Assembly: GCA_963978895.1 (NCBI GenBank) | Contig: OZ022238.1 | Span: forward strand, 40,926,134-40,990,133 | DNA length: 64,000 nucleotides | Reading direction: 5' to 3' | Source: Erpobdella octoculata | Lineage: Eukaryota > Annelida > Clitellata > Hirudinida > Erpobdellidae | Part shown: one piece after another, positions 1-12,683 of the stretch | Layout: every line of letters starts with the position of its first letter | How positions within the stretch are numbered: position 1 is the stretch's first letter | Program-made: the position numbers and the translations under genes | Notes under the pieces: generated by a model | Seen by the model: the letters and a program-made list of their open reading frames with translations, nothing else | The model's database searches: none | Told to the model about the DNA's origin: nothing

Positions 1-63
1 GTAAAAATATTCAGCAGGTCTTTGGATAAATACGGGTTGAACGTACACGATACAAGATGCCAT
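1..63 (-). CDS. PIN gene, N-terminal 21 codons only (cut by window edge)
   Basis: The start codon at 61-63 and the first codons match the N-terminus of the other array copies (MASCIVYVQP, then a Q at position 14). The rest lies outside the window, so its integrity is unknown. Confidence 0.6.
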   Translation of the reverse strand, partial: MASCIVYVQPVFIQRPAEYFY

Positions 64-193
64 GACAAGCTAAAAAGTGTTAACAGAAAAAAGTGTATAG
101 AAAGATACAGAGCACTTTCTTAGTCCAAATCGCTGAGGAGTGAATACGCCTCTGAGTCAAAATATCAAATGACAAAAACGAAAAAGTTACTCC

Positions 194-265
194 TATTTAT
201 ACCCATACGACAATGGCTTCGCGAGAAGATGATTGGCTATACGGCATTAGGTCCTATTTGATTGG
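194..265 (-). promoter_or_regulatory. PIN-unit promoter, upstream CCAAT box deleted
   Basis: TATAAATA lies at 194-201 on the minus strand, with CCAAT boxes at 232-236 and 261-265. The third CCAAT box is missing because the sequence jumps from AGTCCTTG directly to TATGGTTG, a deletion of about 45 bp relative to other units. Confidence 0.6.
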
Positions 266-311
266 ATCTAGCAACTCAGTCCTTGTATGGTTGTCTATAT
301 ATATATATAAA

Positions 312-607
312 CTAGCAGTGCCCGTAGCGGCATCGCTCGCATGAAATTAGAGAGTTTGAACCGTGCATCCATAGTAGAGATCATTTTTTTAAGTCTTGGT
401 TCGGCCCGTCGACAACTTAGCCCAGCCCGATTTAAAAACCCAAACTCCTAGCACGGCACAGCCCGTCTGAATTAGGCCCAGCCCATTCTTACAGGCCTAG
501 AAGTTCTATATACTTGATGAAAAACCTCTGCACGTCCTACCTTGACTTCAGGTTTGGCCCGGCCCAACTGAAGACCCTAAAATCACTAAAATATCTATAT
601 ACTTGGT
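312..607 (-). mobile_element. Helitron family B, 3' fragment
   Basis: This starts with CTAGCAGTGCCCGTAGCGG, the reverse complement of the family B 3' end, and continues with the GGCCCG-rich repeats seen in the complete copies at 26647-28274 and 61511-62800. Similarity stops near 607, where a perfect 10-bp inverted repeat (608-617 and 623-632) begins. Confidence 0.75.
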
Positions 608-1020
<413 letters not shown>

Positions 1021-2016
1021 TAGCGGGGTTACCCGGCGTTGCCCGGGGTTTTTAGAGGTTTTTCTAATGTTTGTCCCTCTCGCTCCCGTTTCCTTCTCCA
1101 CTTTCCCGTTTTCGTCGCGTTCCCGGTCGCTTTTCCGCTCTCGGTCGTTTTCCAGCTCCCGGTCGCTTTCCCGCTCAGAAGTTTTGTTATCGATTTTCTC
1201 TCTTGCTCGCGTTTCCTTCCAAGCTTGCTCTCACGATTCCAGTCGCTTTCCGCGTTCCCGGTCGCTTTCCGCGTTCCCGGTCGCTTTCCCGTTCCCGGTC
1301 GCTTTCCCGTTCCCGGTCGCTTTCCCGTTCCCGGTCGCTTTCCCGTTCCCGGTCGCTTTCCCGTTCCCGGTCGCTTTCCCGTTCCCGGTCGCTTTCCCGT
1401 TCCCGCTCACGCTTGCTCTCCCATTCCCGGTCACGGTTGCTCTCCCGTTCCCGTCCCCGTTCACGCTCATTTTCTCTTTTCCATTCTTTCATAGCTTCTG
1501 TTAGCCTATAAAACGTAAAATAGATTTGCTAAGACTATATATATATATGAATGTTTGTGGGTTAGTTTGTCTATTATAGAAACGGGAAAGCGACCCGGAA
1601 CGGACAGCGAGTGGGAGCGGGAATGCGACCGGCATCGGGAAAACGACCGAAAACGGGAAAGCGAACAGGAGTGGGAAAGCAGGTGGGAAAGTAAACGGGA
1701 GAGAAAGAGACAAACATTAGAAAAACCTCTAAAAAACCCGGGCAACGCCGGGTATCTCCGCTAGTACATACATAAACACAGACACAGACACACATACATG
1801 CACATACACATACATACATACACACATACATACGCACATACATATATATATAGTTCCCGCTCGCTCACCCGCTCCGCTCTGCTTATTTTGTGACGGATTT
1901 CAAAAATTTTTTCTCTATATTTGATTCCCCTTGACTCTCAAGATTGTGTGAAAATTTCATTACGATCGGATGAATGGTGTAGCAATGCATAAACGCCATT
2001 AACATATATACATATA

Positions 2017-5000
2017 TCTATATATATAAAAGGAAGTCGGGGTTTGTGTTACGTCACTTATAACTCAAGAACGGCTGAACCGATTTTACAGATTTTTGAT
2101 TTATTGGATTTCTCTCAGCTCCTATTAACAGAATAACTAAAAAAATTTGACATTGAATCATGGAGTGGCCCATGGGGACCGCAGTATGTACCCCGGTAGC
2201 TATACAGCCTTAACAGTGCGTCCTAGAAAAAAACTTCAAATGGCAAAGTTGTAGAGCACCCTCTATTTGGTCTTACGGAGAAAATAAATTTTTAATTTGG
2301 AGTTTGAGTTATCGAGATATACAGATGTTTAATTTTCCGTGACATGACATTTATGCGCAAATGGGGTAGAGCGCATGTTATTAAATTTTCTGACTATTTC
2401 ATTGTTTACAATTGAAAATCTCACAGAAAAAATTAAGTAAATATCTTTTTCAATTAAAATATAAAATAAAATAATTGTTTAAGGGCCATAAAAATATAAA
2501 AGATATTTTTAGCATAGATATATGATTTGTAGTTTCGCATTTTCCGTTTTCCATTTGGCATTAACAAAGTGTCAATGCTGTTCTGTCAATATTAAATTTT
2601 CGTTCGTTGGAATTAATTTGCGAGTTTTAAAGTTTTATTACTTTTAACAAAAACATTATTAATAACACTGCCGCGACCCAGAAGATCTAATCTTTCCCAA
2701 AATAGCCGTCAGGCAATTAGGCATTGGAACAATGTTAACCAATCCACCGCGTGCTTCTCGAAGACAAGAGCAAAGAGATTTACTCCCCGAAACTGCCTAT
2801 GTCAGTGATCAACAGTTAATTTTCGACACACAATTGCAAATTTGAATCGAGTAGCATTTCTCTACGATGGCACAATTGATAACGGCTCTCTTCGTGTGCA
2901 TTGGTCCAATGGACATTGTTTGCGAACATTGTGCCGCATTGAAGTTTTCTGGAGAAACGACTGGATTGTGCTGCCTTAATGGTAAAGTGAAATTGCCATT
3001 ATTGACACCACCGCCAGAGCCACTGCATTCATTGCTTCGTGGCGATACACCAGAATCACGTCATTTTCTAGCAACCACTCAAAAATACAATAAGTGTTTT
3101 CAAATGACTTCATTCGGAGCAGACATTGTTGAAGAATACGGATTTAATCCCACTTTCAAGGTTATTTATGTTGAATAAAGTAAACGTTCATTTTCTTTAA
3201 AAAATTTAATTAAATTTAGCTTCAATAATACTTCGGAAGTTTTGTTATATTTTTGTAAATCATTTAATGAAATTTGTAATCAATTAAAAACCAGTAATAC
3301 TTACTTTTTTTCAAATTTACAGATTCAAGGCCAGATTCACCATCGAATTGGATCATTGTTACCTCTTGAAGATGCACGTCATAAATTTTTACAAATATAC
3401 TTCATGGGCAATATGGAGGAACAACTTGATCAGCGTCAAGAGATCAACGCAGCAGTGAAAAGAGCAACTCTTCATGATCTTCAGCATCTACTTCATGAAC
3501 ATCATGCATTGGTCAGGCTGTTCATGACTGCGTTAGAGCGCATGCCAAATGATGACTAAAAAGTCGTGATCAGAGCAGATAAACGACCAACTGGAACACA
3601 CGAGCGCACATTTAACGCTCCAACAATAGATGAAGTAGCAATACTGATCGTTGGTGAAAACTTGGAAAGACGTGATATTGCGCTTGCACGTCGTGATACT
3701 GGGCAAATACAACAAATATGCGAAACACACCGTTCATATGACACTTTGCAATATCCACTGATGTTTTGGCAATGAGAGGATGGATATCACTTCAATATCA
3801 AGATGATAAATCCATTGAATAGTGAGTATCAATATCAATTTATATTTCAACATGATATAATTTTTACACCGTTTGTTTTTTTTTAATTTTCAATCACTCA
3901 GTTGATTATAAATGGACTCAAGCTTCGGAATACTTATTTTAATATTTTTATTTCAGGTGACGAAACTAGCAAGAAAGTTAGCTCGACGAATTTTTATGCA
4001 TATCGTTTGATGATTCGTCAAAACGCTGAAAACCATTTGCTTCGATTTCGTCAGTTGTTTCAACAATATTGCGTCGACATGTATGTCAAAATTGAAACGG
4101 AACGCCTAACTTTCATTCGACTGAATCAAGCTAAACTGCGTTCAGAGGAGTATATCCATTTACGGGACGCAATCAGCACCGGAGGAGATGCAGCTAACAT
4201 TGGTCGATTAACTATTCTACCGGCTACTTACATAGGTAGTCCGCGGATTGATTTCTTTTCCTCCCAATTTTTGCACTTTTGTTTCATCGAAAGACGAGCT
4301 TATCAATAAAGTGTTCCCAGACATCATTGCTAATCATAAAAAGAACAAATGGTTGAGTGAGAGAGCAATTTTGGCGGCTAAGAATAAAGATGTGGATGAC
4401 TTAAATATTCTAATTCAGAATCAAATTTTGGTACTCTGCATTAATTCAAATCTATTGACTGTGTAACAAATGAAGATGAAGCCACTAACTATCCAACTGA
4501 ATTTTGAACTCCTTGGATGTGCCTGGCTTACCACCGCACAATTTACAACTGAAGGTTGGATCAGTAGTTATTATGCTTAGAAATCTAAATCAATCAAAAC
4601 TATGCAATGGAACGCGTTTGGTTTTAAAGAAACTAATGGTCAATGTGCTTCACGCGACGATCCTCAAAGGAAAATTCAAAGGCGAAGAAATACTAATTCC
4701 GAAGATTCCTATGATCCCAACCGATTTGCCCTTTGAGTTTAAAAGAATTCAATTTCCGATTCGCTAAGCATTTGCTATGACGATTAACAAATCACAAGGC
4801 CAATCTTTGAGTGTTTGTGGTCTGAACTTGGATAATGCATGTTTTTCTCATGGTCAATTGTATGTGGCGTGTTCACGTGTCGGCAGACCACCTGATTTAT
4901 TTGTTTTTTCGCCCGATAATAAAACAAAAAACATAGTGTATCATAAAGTGCTATATTAAAGAGAATCGACCCGAGTACAACCAATGTTTTTCTAATAAAC

Positions 5001-5128
5001 TATTAAAGTGAACGTTTTTTTATTTTTGTTTTCTTTTGAACTTATATATAGGATATTTGTTAATATTGTTCTTTATTGCTTAAAAAATACACTCTTTAAG
5101 GTGAAACGAAGTTCGCCGGGTCCGCTAG
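2017..5128 (+). mobile_element. Helitron with RepHel gene remnant
   Basis: It begins TCTATATATATAAAAGG and ends GCCGGGTCCGCTAG, with no terminal inverted repeats and no target duplication, inserted between A and T. The first 650 bp are non-coding. The decayed RepHel gene follows at 2668-4959, and the last 170 bp are the 3' terminal region. It shares its 5' end with the non-autonomous families A and B in this window. Confidence 0.85.
2668..4959 (+). pseudogene. Helitron Rep/helicase (RepHel) remnant with two introns
   Basis: The usual product is a Rep (HUH nuclease) fused to a Pif1-type helicase that drives rolling-circle transposition. Visible parts are a basic N-terminus at 2668 (CTG where ATG is expected), the CEHCAALKFSGET cysteine region (about 2918-2956), the QGQIHHRIGSLLP block (3326), RADKRPTG (3570), the NFYAYRLMIRQN block (3990) and GSPR (about 4231). 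A deletion then jumps to VSSKDELINKVFPDI (4284) and the helicase C-terminus, with TINKSQGQS (4779) and LYVACSR (4858). The HUH motif and helicase motifs I-III are missing. Two introns fit: 3161-3322 (GT-AG, joining TFK to IQGQ) and 3822-3956 (GTGAGT-CAG). There is a frameshift near 2890 and nonsense codons at about 3557 and 3774. It cannot move by itself. Confidence 0.85.
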
Positions 5129-5180
5129 TACATATATACATATATACATATATACATACAAACATTAATTTATATATATA

Positions 5181-6402
5181 CTAGCGGGGTTACCCGGCGT
5201 TGCCCGGGGTTTTTAGAGGTTTTTCTAATGTTTGTCTCTCTCAAGCTCCCGTTCCCTTCTCCACTTTCCCGTTTTCGTAGCGTTCCCGGTCGCTTTTCCG
5301 CTCTCGGTCGTTTTCCAGCCCCCGGTCGCTTTCCCGCTCAGAAGTTCTGTTATCGATTTTCTCTCTTGCTCGCGTTTCCTTCCAAGCTTGCTCTCCCGAT
5401 TCCAGTCGCTTTCCGCGTTCCCGGTCGCTTTCCGCGTTCCCGGTCGCTTTCCGCGGTCCCGGTCGCTTTCCCGTTCCCGGTCGCTTTCCCGTTCCCGGTC
5501 GCTTTCCCGTTCCCGGTCGCTTTCCCGATCCCGGTCGCTTTCCCGTTCTCGGTCGCTTTCCCGTTCCCGGTCGCTTTCCCGTTCCCGGTCGCTTTCCCGT
5601 TTCCGGTCGCTTTCCCGTTCCCGCTCACGCTGGCTCTCCCGTTCCCGGTCATGCTTGCTCTCCCATTCCCGGTCACGGTAGCTCTCCCGTTCCCGTTTCC
5701 GTTCCCGCTCATTTTCTCTTTTACATTCTTTCATAACTTCTGTTAGCCTATAAAACGCAAAATAGATTTGCTAAGACTATATATATATATATATGAATGT
5801 TTGTGGGTTAGTTTGTCTATTATAGAAACGGGAAAGCACCCGGAACGGACAGCGAGCGGGAACAGAAAAGCAAGCGTGAGCGGGAATGGGAGAGCAAACG
5901 TGAGCGGGAACGGGGCAGCGACCGGGACGGGAAAACGACCGGGAGCGGGAAAGCGACCGGGAGCGGGAAAGCGACCGGGAGCGGGAAAGCGACCGGCAGT
6001 GGGAAAACGACCGAAAACGGAGAAGCTAACAGGAGTGGGAAAGCAGGTGGGAAAGGAAACGGGAGAGAAAGAGACAAACATTAGAAAAACCTCAAAAAAC
6101 CTGGGCAACGCCGGGTATCTCCGCTAGTACATACATAAACACACACACAGACACACATACATGCACATACACATACATACATACACACATACATACGCAC
6201 ATACATATATATATAGTTCCCGCTCGCTCACCCGCTCCGCTCCGCTCATTTTGTGACGGATTTCAAAAATTTTTTTTTTATTTTTGATTTTCATTGACTC
6301 TCAAGGTTGTGTGAAAATTTCATTACGATCGGATGAATGGTGTAGCAATGCATAAAGGACATTAACATACATAAATACATATATACATATATACAAACAT
6401 TC

Positions 6403-6433
<31 letters not shown>
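5181..6433 (-). mobile_element. Helitron family A composite (fold-back type)
   Basis: The 3' fold-back domain is 5181-6127. CTAG plus hairpin sit at both ends, arms of 18-bp units run to about 5700 and from about 5830, and an AT-rich centre separates them. The 5' domain is 6128-6433 on the minus strand, including the conserved block at 6300-6350 and ending in an AT run. It abuts the 5' end of the previous element directly. Confidence 0.8.
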
Positions 6434-7521
6434 CTAGCGGGGTTAGCCGGCGTTGCCCGGGGTTTATAGAGGTTGTTCTAATGTTTGTCTCTCTCGTTCC
6501 CGTTTCCTTCTCCATTTTCCCGTTTTCGTCGCGTTCCCGGTCGCTTTTCCACTCTCGGTCGTTTTCCAGCTCCCGATCGCTTTCCCGCTCAGAAGTTTTG
6601 TTATCGATTTTCTCTCTTGCTCGCGTTTCCTTCCAAGCTTGCTCTCCCGATTCCAGTCGCTTTCCGCGTTCCCGGTCGCTTTCCGCGTTCCCGGTCGCTT
6701 TCCGCGCTCCCGGTCGCTTTCCCGTTCCCGGTCGCTTTCCCGTTCCCGGTCGCTTTCCCGTTCCCGGTCGCTTTCCCGTTCCCGCTCGCTTTCCCGTTCC
6801 CGGTCGCTTTCCCGTTCCCGGTCGCTTTCCCGTTCCCGGTCGCTTTCCCGTTCCCGGTCGCTTTCCCGTTCCCGGTCGCTTTTTCGTTCCCGGTCGCTTT
6901 TCCGTTCCCGGTCGCTTTCCCGTTCCCGGTCGCTTTCCCGTTCCCGCTCACGCTTGCTCTCCCGTTCCCGGTCATGCTTGCTCTCCTATTCCCGGTCATG
7001 CTTGCTCTCCCATTGCTCTCCCATTCTCAGTCACGGTTGCTCTCCCGTTCCCGTTCACGCTCATTTTCTCTTTTCCATTCTTTCATAACTTCTGTTAGCC
7101 TATATAACGTAAAATAGATTTGCTAAGACTATATATATATATGAATGTTTGTGGGTTAGTTTGTCTATTATAGAAACGGGAAAGCGACCCGAAACGGACA
7201 GCGAGCGAGAACGGAAAAGCAAGCGTGAGCGGGAATGGGAGAGCAAACGTGAGCGGGAACGGGACAGCGACCGGGAACGGGAAAACGACCGGGAGCGGAA
7301 AAGCGACCGGCAGCGGTAAACCGACCGGCAGCGGGAAAACGACCGAAAACGGGAAAGCGAACATGAGTGGGAAAACAGGTGGGAAAGGAAACGGGAGAGA
7401 AAGAGACAAACATTAGAAAAACCTCTAAAAAACCCGGGCAACGCCGGGTATCTCCGCTAGTACATACATAAACACACACACAGACACACATACATGCACA
7501 TACACATACATACATACACAC
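6434..7521 (-). mobile_element. Helitron family A composite, 5' truncated
   Basis: The fold-back domain 6434-7460 has CTAG and the hairpin at both ends. It has the longest 18-bp tract in the window, about 13 to 15 units at 6705-6945. The 5' domain stops in the CACATACATACA tract near 7521, where unrelated sequence begins. Confidence 0.8.
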
Positions 7522-8748
7522 AAACTGTTTGGCTTCTAGCAGTTGGTATGATATTGCTATAAATTTTTTAAAAATTGTTATAGATTTAAAGGTAGTTTTC
7601 CTGTTTTCTTATACTTGGTTCCTGAGACAATTCAAAAACTCAACAGGAAAAACAAGAGAAGGATGAAAAATTCTTTGGACTTATAGACGTTAACAAAGAA
7701 ATTTAAAATTGATGGAACAAATTTATTTAAATCAAAATAAACAAATTTAATTAAAAAGTTGTTGTGTTATTAAATCCTTTTTTCGAGTTAGCTTTCAAAT
7801 CTTTTTCCAGAGGGGTAAATGAGTGATCATCATTGGTGTTGCTCTCCTTGAAATCAACTAAATCATCAGTCCAGGCAAAGGTTGTGTAAGCAACAAGCTG
7901 TCAAGACCATTGTGGAAGCAGTTCTTGGGCAGGCAACATCTAGGTACTTCAACCTTCTAAACCTCCCTTAAGAAAAAAATAGTATTAGTCTACAAGTTTT
8001 AAAAATAAGGGATTTTCAACTATTGTAAATTACCTCAAATGTTGACTTCTTCATTTGTAAATGGGATTTAAAATCTAAATCACACATAAGAAGAAATCTT
8101 CTGTAGCCTTGTTGCTCTGTAACTTTATCACCTACAAAATAATTTCACTGAAAGTACACAAAAGCTTTTTTAACAATGATAATTAAATCTAGTATTTCTT
8201 GGAGGGCTGAATTCCAATTTTTGTAATTGATCATACACACATACAAATCAAATTTTAAAGGAGACATTAATCTAGATTGGTCTATCACAGCTGCAAAATA
8301 AAACTTAGTGTTACATATATATTTGTATAAGATGATTTTAGAGTCCATAGTCATCAATCTAACATTAATCTAGATTATTCTAACATTTTAATACTTCAAG
8401 ATTATTCTGTACTGTATATCTCTGTACACTGCAGAGCTGTATTAACCGTATTAACTCGAATTCAGCACCAATAAACTAATAAAGCGTCTCAAATAAAAGT
8501 TAAGCTATATCCTAGCCTTTGTCATCTTCCGATTGAGAGTCATAAAAAAAGTGTTTTATACATTCAGTGGCAATTATTAAAATGGAATTCGAAAGATCGG
8601 CAAAATTTTTTTATTGGATCCATTTTGTTTACACCCGCCTGACTCATCAGCCGTTGTTAAATACAACGCACATCCAATCAATCCTTGCATCCATCCCATA
8701 AATCTCGTATGCAGCGCTGGAAATATTTAACAACGCACCCTATCTATC
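7522..8748. other. Unassigned AT-rich sequence
   Basis: About 1.2 kb has no recognisable coding region, no similarity to other parts of the window and no obvious terminal repeats. The only open frame of any size (8145-8357, minus, 70 codons) has no recognisable motif. It may be unique flanking DNA carried into the island or a decayed element. Confidence 0.5.
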
Positions 8749-9370
8749 TATGTATGTATGTATGTATGTATGTATGTATGTATGTATGTATGTATGTATG
8801 TATGTATGTATGTATGTATGTATGTATGTATGTATGTATGTATGTATGTATGTATGTATGTATGTATGTATGTATGTATGTATGTATGTATGTATGTATG
8901 TATGTATGTATGTATGTATGTATGTATGTATGAATGTATGCATGTATGCATGTATGTATGCATGTATGTATGTATGTGTGTATGTATGTATGTATGTATG
9001 TATGTGAGTATGTATGTATGTATGTATGTATGTATGTATGTATGTATGTATGTATGTATGTATGTATGTATGTATGTATGTATGTATGTATGTATGTATG
9101 TATGTATGTATGTATGTATGTATGTATGTATGTATGTATGTATGTATGTATGTATGTATGTATGTATGTATGTATGTATGTATGTATGTATGTATGTATG
9201 TATGTATGTATGTATGTATGTATGTATGTATGTATGTATGTATGTATGTATGTATGTATGTATGTATGTATGTATGTATGTATGTATGTATGTATGTATG
9301 TATGTATGTATGTATGTATGTATGTATGTATGTATGTATGTATGTATGTATATTATGTATGTATGTATGT
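8749..9370. repeat. (TATG)n microsatellite, ~620 bp
   Basis: A near-perfect tetranucleotide repeat with a few variant units around 8932-9010 and one slip at 9350-9357. It is open in several frames on both strands (MYVC / THIH), which is an effect of the repeat. Confidence 0.97.
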
Positions 9371-10088
9371 ATTTAGTTTCTACTCCAAAAATAATAAAAT
9401 AAGTGTTTTAGCAATTTTTGAAAATTTGGTTTCCAGGACATCAAATGTGGGGTGGAAAATAGGGTTATTTGTTTTTTAAAGTAACTACTACTCAAAAACT
9501 GTAAATACCACAGATGTAAAAATTAGTATTTAGTTTCTATTCTAAAAATAAAGATATAAGTGTTTTACCATTTTTTTTTAAATTTGGTTTCCAGGACCTC
9601 AAATGTGGGGTGGAAAGTAAGGTTATTTGGTTTTTAATTTAACTGCTACTCAAAATCTGTAAATGCTACAAAAGTAAAATTAGTATTTAGTTTCTACTCT
9701 AAAAATAATGATATACGTGTTTCACCATTTGTGAAGTGGAAAAAGGGTTATTTGATTTTAAAATAACTGCTACTCAAAAACTGTAAGTGCTACAGATGTG
9801 AAAATTAGTATTTTGAGGTTTTGTGCCGGTTAAAAGTAGATGAGTTCAGTTTATCACCGGACGGACGGGCCAAGCCGTTATTTTAGGGTCTTCATACGGC
9901 CCTGCCAAAACTTTAAATCAATGTGGGACGGGCGGACGGGCCGAGATTTTTAACCAAGTCTATAGACATTTAGACGGGCCGTGCCGGGCCAGGAGTTTCG
10001 GTTTTTGAAACGGGCTGGGCCAAGTTGTCGACGGGCCGAGCCGAGACCTAAACAATTGATCCGTGCAGTACTCTACTATGTATGCACT
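9371..10088 (+). mobile_element. Helitron family B, internal and 3' fragment
   Basis: This contains three to four copies of the family B internal repeat (about 150 bp; core GGTTTCCAGGACNTCAAAT). The GGACGGGCC-rich part follows (9850-10050). The 3' terminus is lost at about 10088, where family A sequence starts. Confidence 0.75.
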
Positions 10089-10978
10089 GTATGTATGTAT
10101 GTATGTCCTTTATGCATTGCTACACCATTCATCCGATGGTAATAAAATTTTCACACAACCTTGAGAGTCAAGGGGAATCAAATATAGAGAAAAAAAATTT
10201 GAAATCAAATATGGAGAGAAAAATTTGAAATCCGTCACAAAAATGAGCGGAGCGAGCGGGAACTATATATATATACTAGCGGTGCTACCCGGCGTTGCTC
10301 GGGGGTTTTTAGAGTTTTTATCGTTTTTCTCTAGCTGCTGTTTAATTCCCCGTTTTCTCTTCCGCTCCCGGTCGCTTTCCCTTTCCCGCTTGCTCTCCCA
10401 CTCCCGGTCGCTTTCCCGCTCCTTATCACTTTCCCGATTCCGGTAGCTTTACCGCCCCATCGATCTCTTAATAATTTTTAATAACGCGCAATCGGTCACA
10501 TAATGCGAGACTGGAAAGCAAGTCATGGACTTCTTATTATTAGCAAATAATGCCTGTTACGCAATTGTAAACAGTGCTTCGAAAACTTATGCAATGATCA
10601 TGTATAGGCACTTTTGGCCCGGAAGGTTTTTTGGCCCCCTGAGCCGGGGGATCGGAGAAGGAGTCCAAACCTTCTTAACGTTTTCCCTTCTTAACTTTCC
10701 AGGTCAAAAGTTCCTATGTACGACCATCGAAGGTAATTGCGTAATAAAATTCAAATTTTGTTTACTTAACAACGTTTGAAGGCTTCAAGCAACCCTTAGC
10801 AAATCTAAAATAAGTTATGAAAGAGAGGAAAAGAAAAAATGAGCGCGAGCGGGAACGGAAACGGGAGAACAAGCGGGAACGAAAATGGGAGAGCAAGCGG
10901 GGAAGAAAACGGGAGCAAGAGAGAAAAATGATAAAAAAACCTCTAAAAACCCCGAGCAACGCCGGGTAACCCCGCTAG
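10089..10978 (+). mobile_element. Helitron family A relative, 5' truncated
   Basis: It has the family A 5' block (10106-10260) and then an inverted pair of Helitron 3' ends: CTAGCGGTGC at 10276 and GCCGGGTAACCCCGCTAG ending at 10978. Unlike other A copies, the two arms have few 18-bp units. The centre (10440-10780) is a different 340-bp sequence with no recognised gene. Confidence 0.7.
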
Positions 10979-11254
10979 TTTAAATATATAATTACAATTA
11001 TTTATTTATTTATTGTGTTGTGTATAAGTTTGTTGTTAACTTGCATTGTTCATCTATTATTTTCCTGCTTCTTTTCTCTTTTACTCCCGCGCGTTCTTTC
11101 GCGCCTGGTGGTTTTCCGTTCCCGCTTAGTTTTCATCACTTGTGTACGTTCGACTTCTTTATTTTCACTTTGAATTGACAATTGTCTAAGTTCAGAAATC
11201 GCAGGTGTTCACAAAAAAAGTTCTAATAGCATTAGCTATTTCTATTTCTTATTT

Positions 11255-12143
11255 TTATACATTTAACGCTTTTAGAGAATTAAAAAACGTATTCGGTGTT
11301 TCAGAACAGACACCTTTCACCAATGCTTTTTGACGCATTTCTTTGTCGCCTGTCAGCAGGACAAGATACATTGTATCGGTATTATTGTTTTTGAGAACTT
11401 CGCAGCATTTCACGATCACGTCATTATTACAACTTGAACCCCGACCGGATTTGTCGTCATCATTAGTTTGTTCGGAAAACGATGAAAATATACCTTTAGC
11501 AGTACAAAAGGAAATAAGAGGATATTTCGATACAGGTTCACTTTTCAAAAAAGCACAAGCACGAGCTGCTTTTAGTTTCAAGTTTTCAATTTTTTCAGAC
11601 GTTTCTCCAGGTTTGAGTTTTCGGTCATTGCAGGCCAAATTAGTTAGTTCGTGAGTCACCATAGTTGGTACCACAAATTTGAATATTTCCTTTTTCATTA
11701 TTTTGACAAACTGCCAAATAATCTAGCAGAGCATTTGTGTCGAGAACAATCGTTAAAGTGTATTTCTATTGTGTATTTTGAATCAAGTTGTGTGCGCAAA
11801 CTGTTTTTAAGTTCACTGGTATAGGCGAGTCTAATGTTGTTCTGACGTTTATTGGGTTTTAAGAAGTCCGGTTGCAAATCTGTACTGTCTCAACATTTTT
11901 GCTTTCATTTTCTGCGTTCTTTTTAATGATGTGTTTTTTTCCATGTCTGTCATAGTAACATTTTACACCTGTCTAGTCAATAACATACTCTGACTTTTTG
12001 CAAGCAGATTTTAAATGATTTTCTTCTAAACAACGAGTTTCAGCTGAATTGAGCTCTGTTTTACATTGAAAAAAGCCAGTTTAAAAATATTCAACAGGTC
12101 TGTGGATAAAAACGGGTTGAACGTACACGATACAAAATACCAT
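11255..12143 (-). pseudogene. PIN gene copy, QCKTE-type, dead
   Basis: The C-terminal 147 codons are open, including HEL, NDD and TGDK. A 2-bp deletion (AAACTGCC for AAACTCTGCC, near 11711) shifts the frame before DTN. The Q of VIDQTG is a stop (TAG, near 11973) and the Y before TGFF is TAA (near 12082). The same three lesions occur in the next unit. Confidence 0.9.
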
Positions 12144-12683
12144 GACAAGCTAAAAAGTGTTAACAGAAAAAAGTGTATAGAAAGATACAGAGCACTTTCT
12201 TAGTCCAAATCGCTGAGGAGTGTATACGCCTCTGAGTCAAAATATCAAATGACAAAAACGAAAAAGTTACTCCTATTTATACCCATACGACAATGGCTTT
12301 GCGAGATGATTGGCTATACGGCATTAGGTCCTACTTGATTGGATCTAGCAACTCAGTCCTTGCTACGATTGGTTGTTGAATTCTTTTATATAAACACTTT
12401 TATTTGTATGGTTGTTTAAATATATAATTAAAATTATTTATTTATTTATTGTGTTGTATATGAGTTTGTTGTTAACTTGCATTGTTCATCTATTATTTTC
12501 CTGCTTCTTCTCTCTTTTTTCCCGCGCGCTCTTTCGCGCCCGGTTGTTTTCCGTTCCCGCTTAGTTTTCATCACTTGTGTACGTTCGACTTCTTTATTTT
12601 CACTTTGAATTAACAATTGTCTGAGTTCAGAAAACGCAGGTGTTCACAAAAAAAGTTCTAATAGCATTAGCTATCTCTTATTT

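Larger units (their letters stand above)
1020..5180 (-). mobile_element. Helitron family A composite (fold-back type), split by another Helitron
   Basis: Read on the minus strand, the 5' domain lies at 5180-5129 plus 2016-1765 and includes the block around 1950-1990. The 3' domain is 1020-1764, an imperfect inverted structure with CTAG and a CCGGG/CCCGG hairpin at both ends. Inside are about eight copies of an 18-bp unit, GGGAACGGGAAAGCGACC on one strand. The protein-coding Helitron 2017-5128 splits the 5' domain between ATATA and TACATA, an A^T target. Confidence 0.75.

Noticed and set aside
1071..1511. Long open frames rich in [14 protein letters not shown] or GNGKATGN in Helitron family A (also near 5228-5746, 6453-7117, 41419-41983, 50395-50964, 60651-61496)
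   Set aside because: They come from an 18-bp repeat without stop codons, open in all frames on both strands. They resemble SR-protein sequence only by composition.
8145..8357. 70-codon minus-strand frame in the unassigned stretch
   Set aside because: No motif, AT-rich composition, expected by chance.
8685..9479. MYVC / THIH open frames
   Set aside because: Translation of the TATG microsatellite; no start context, no conserved non-repeat part.
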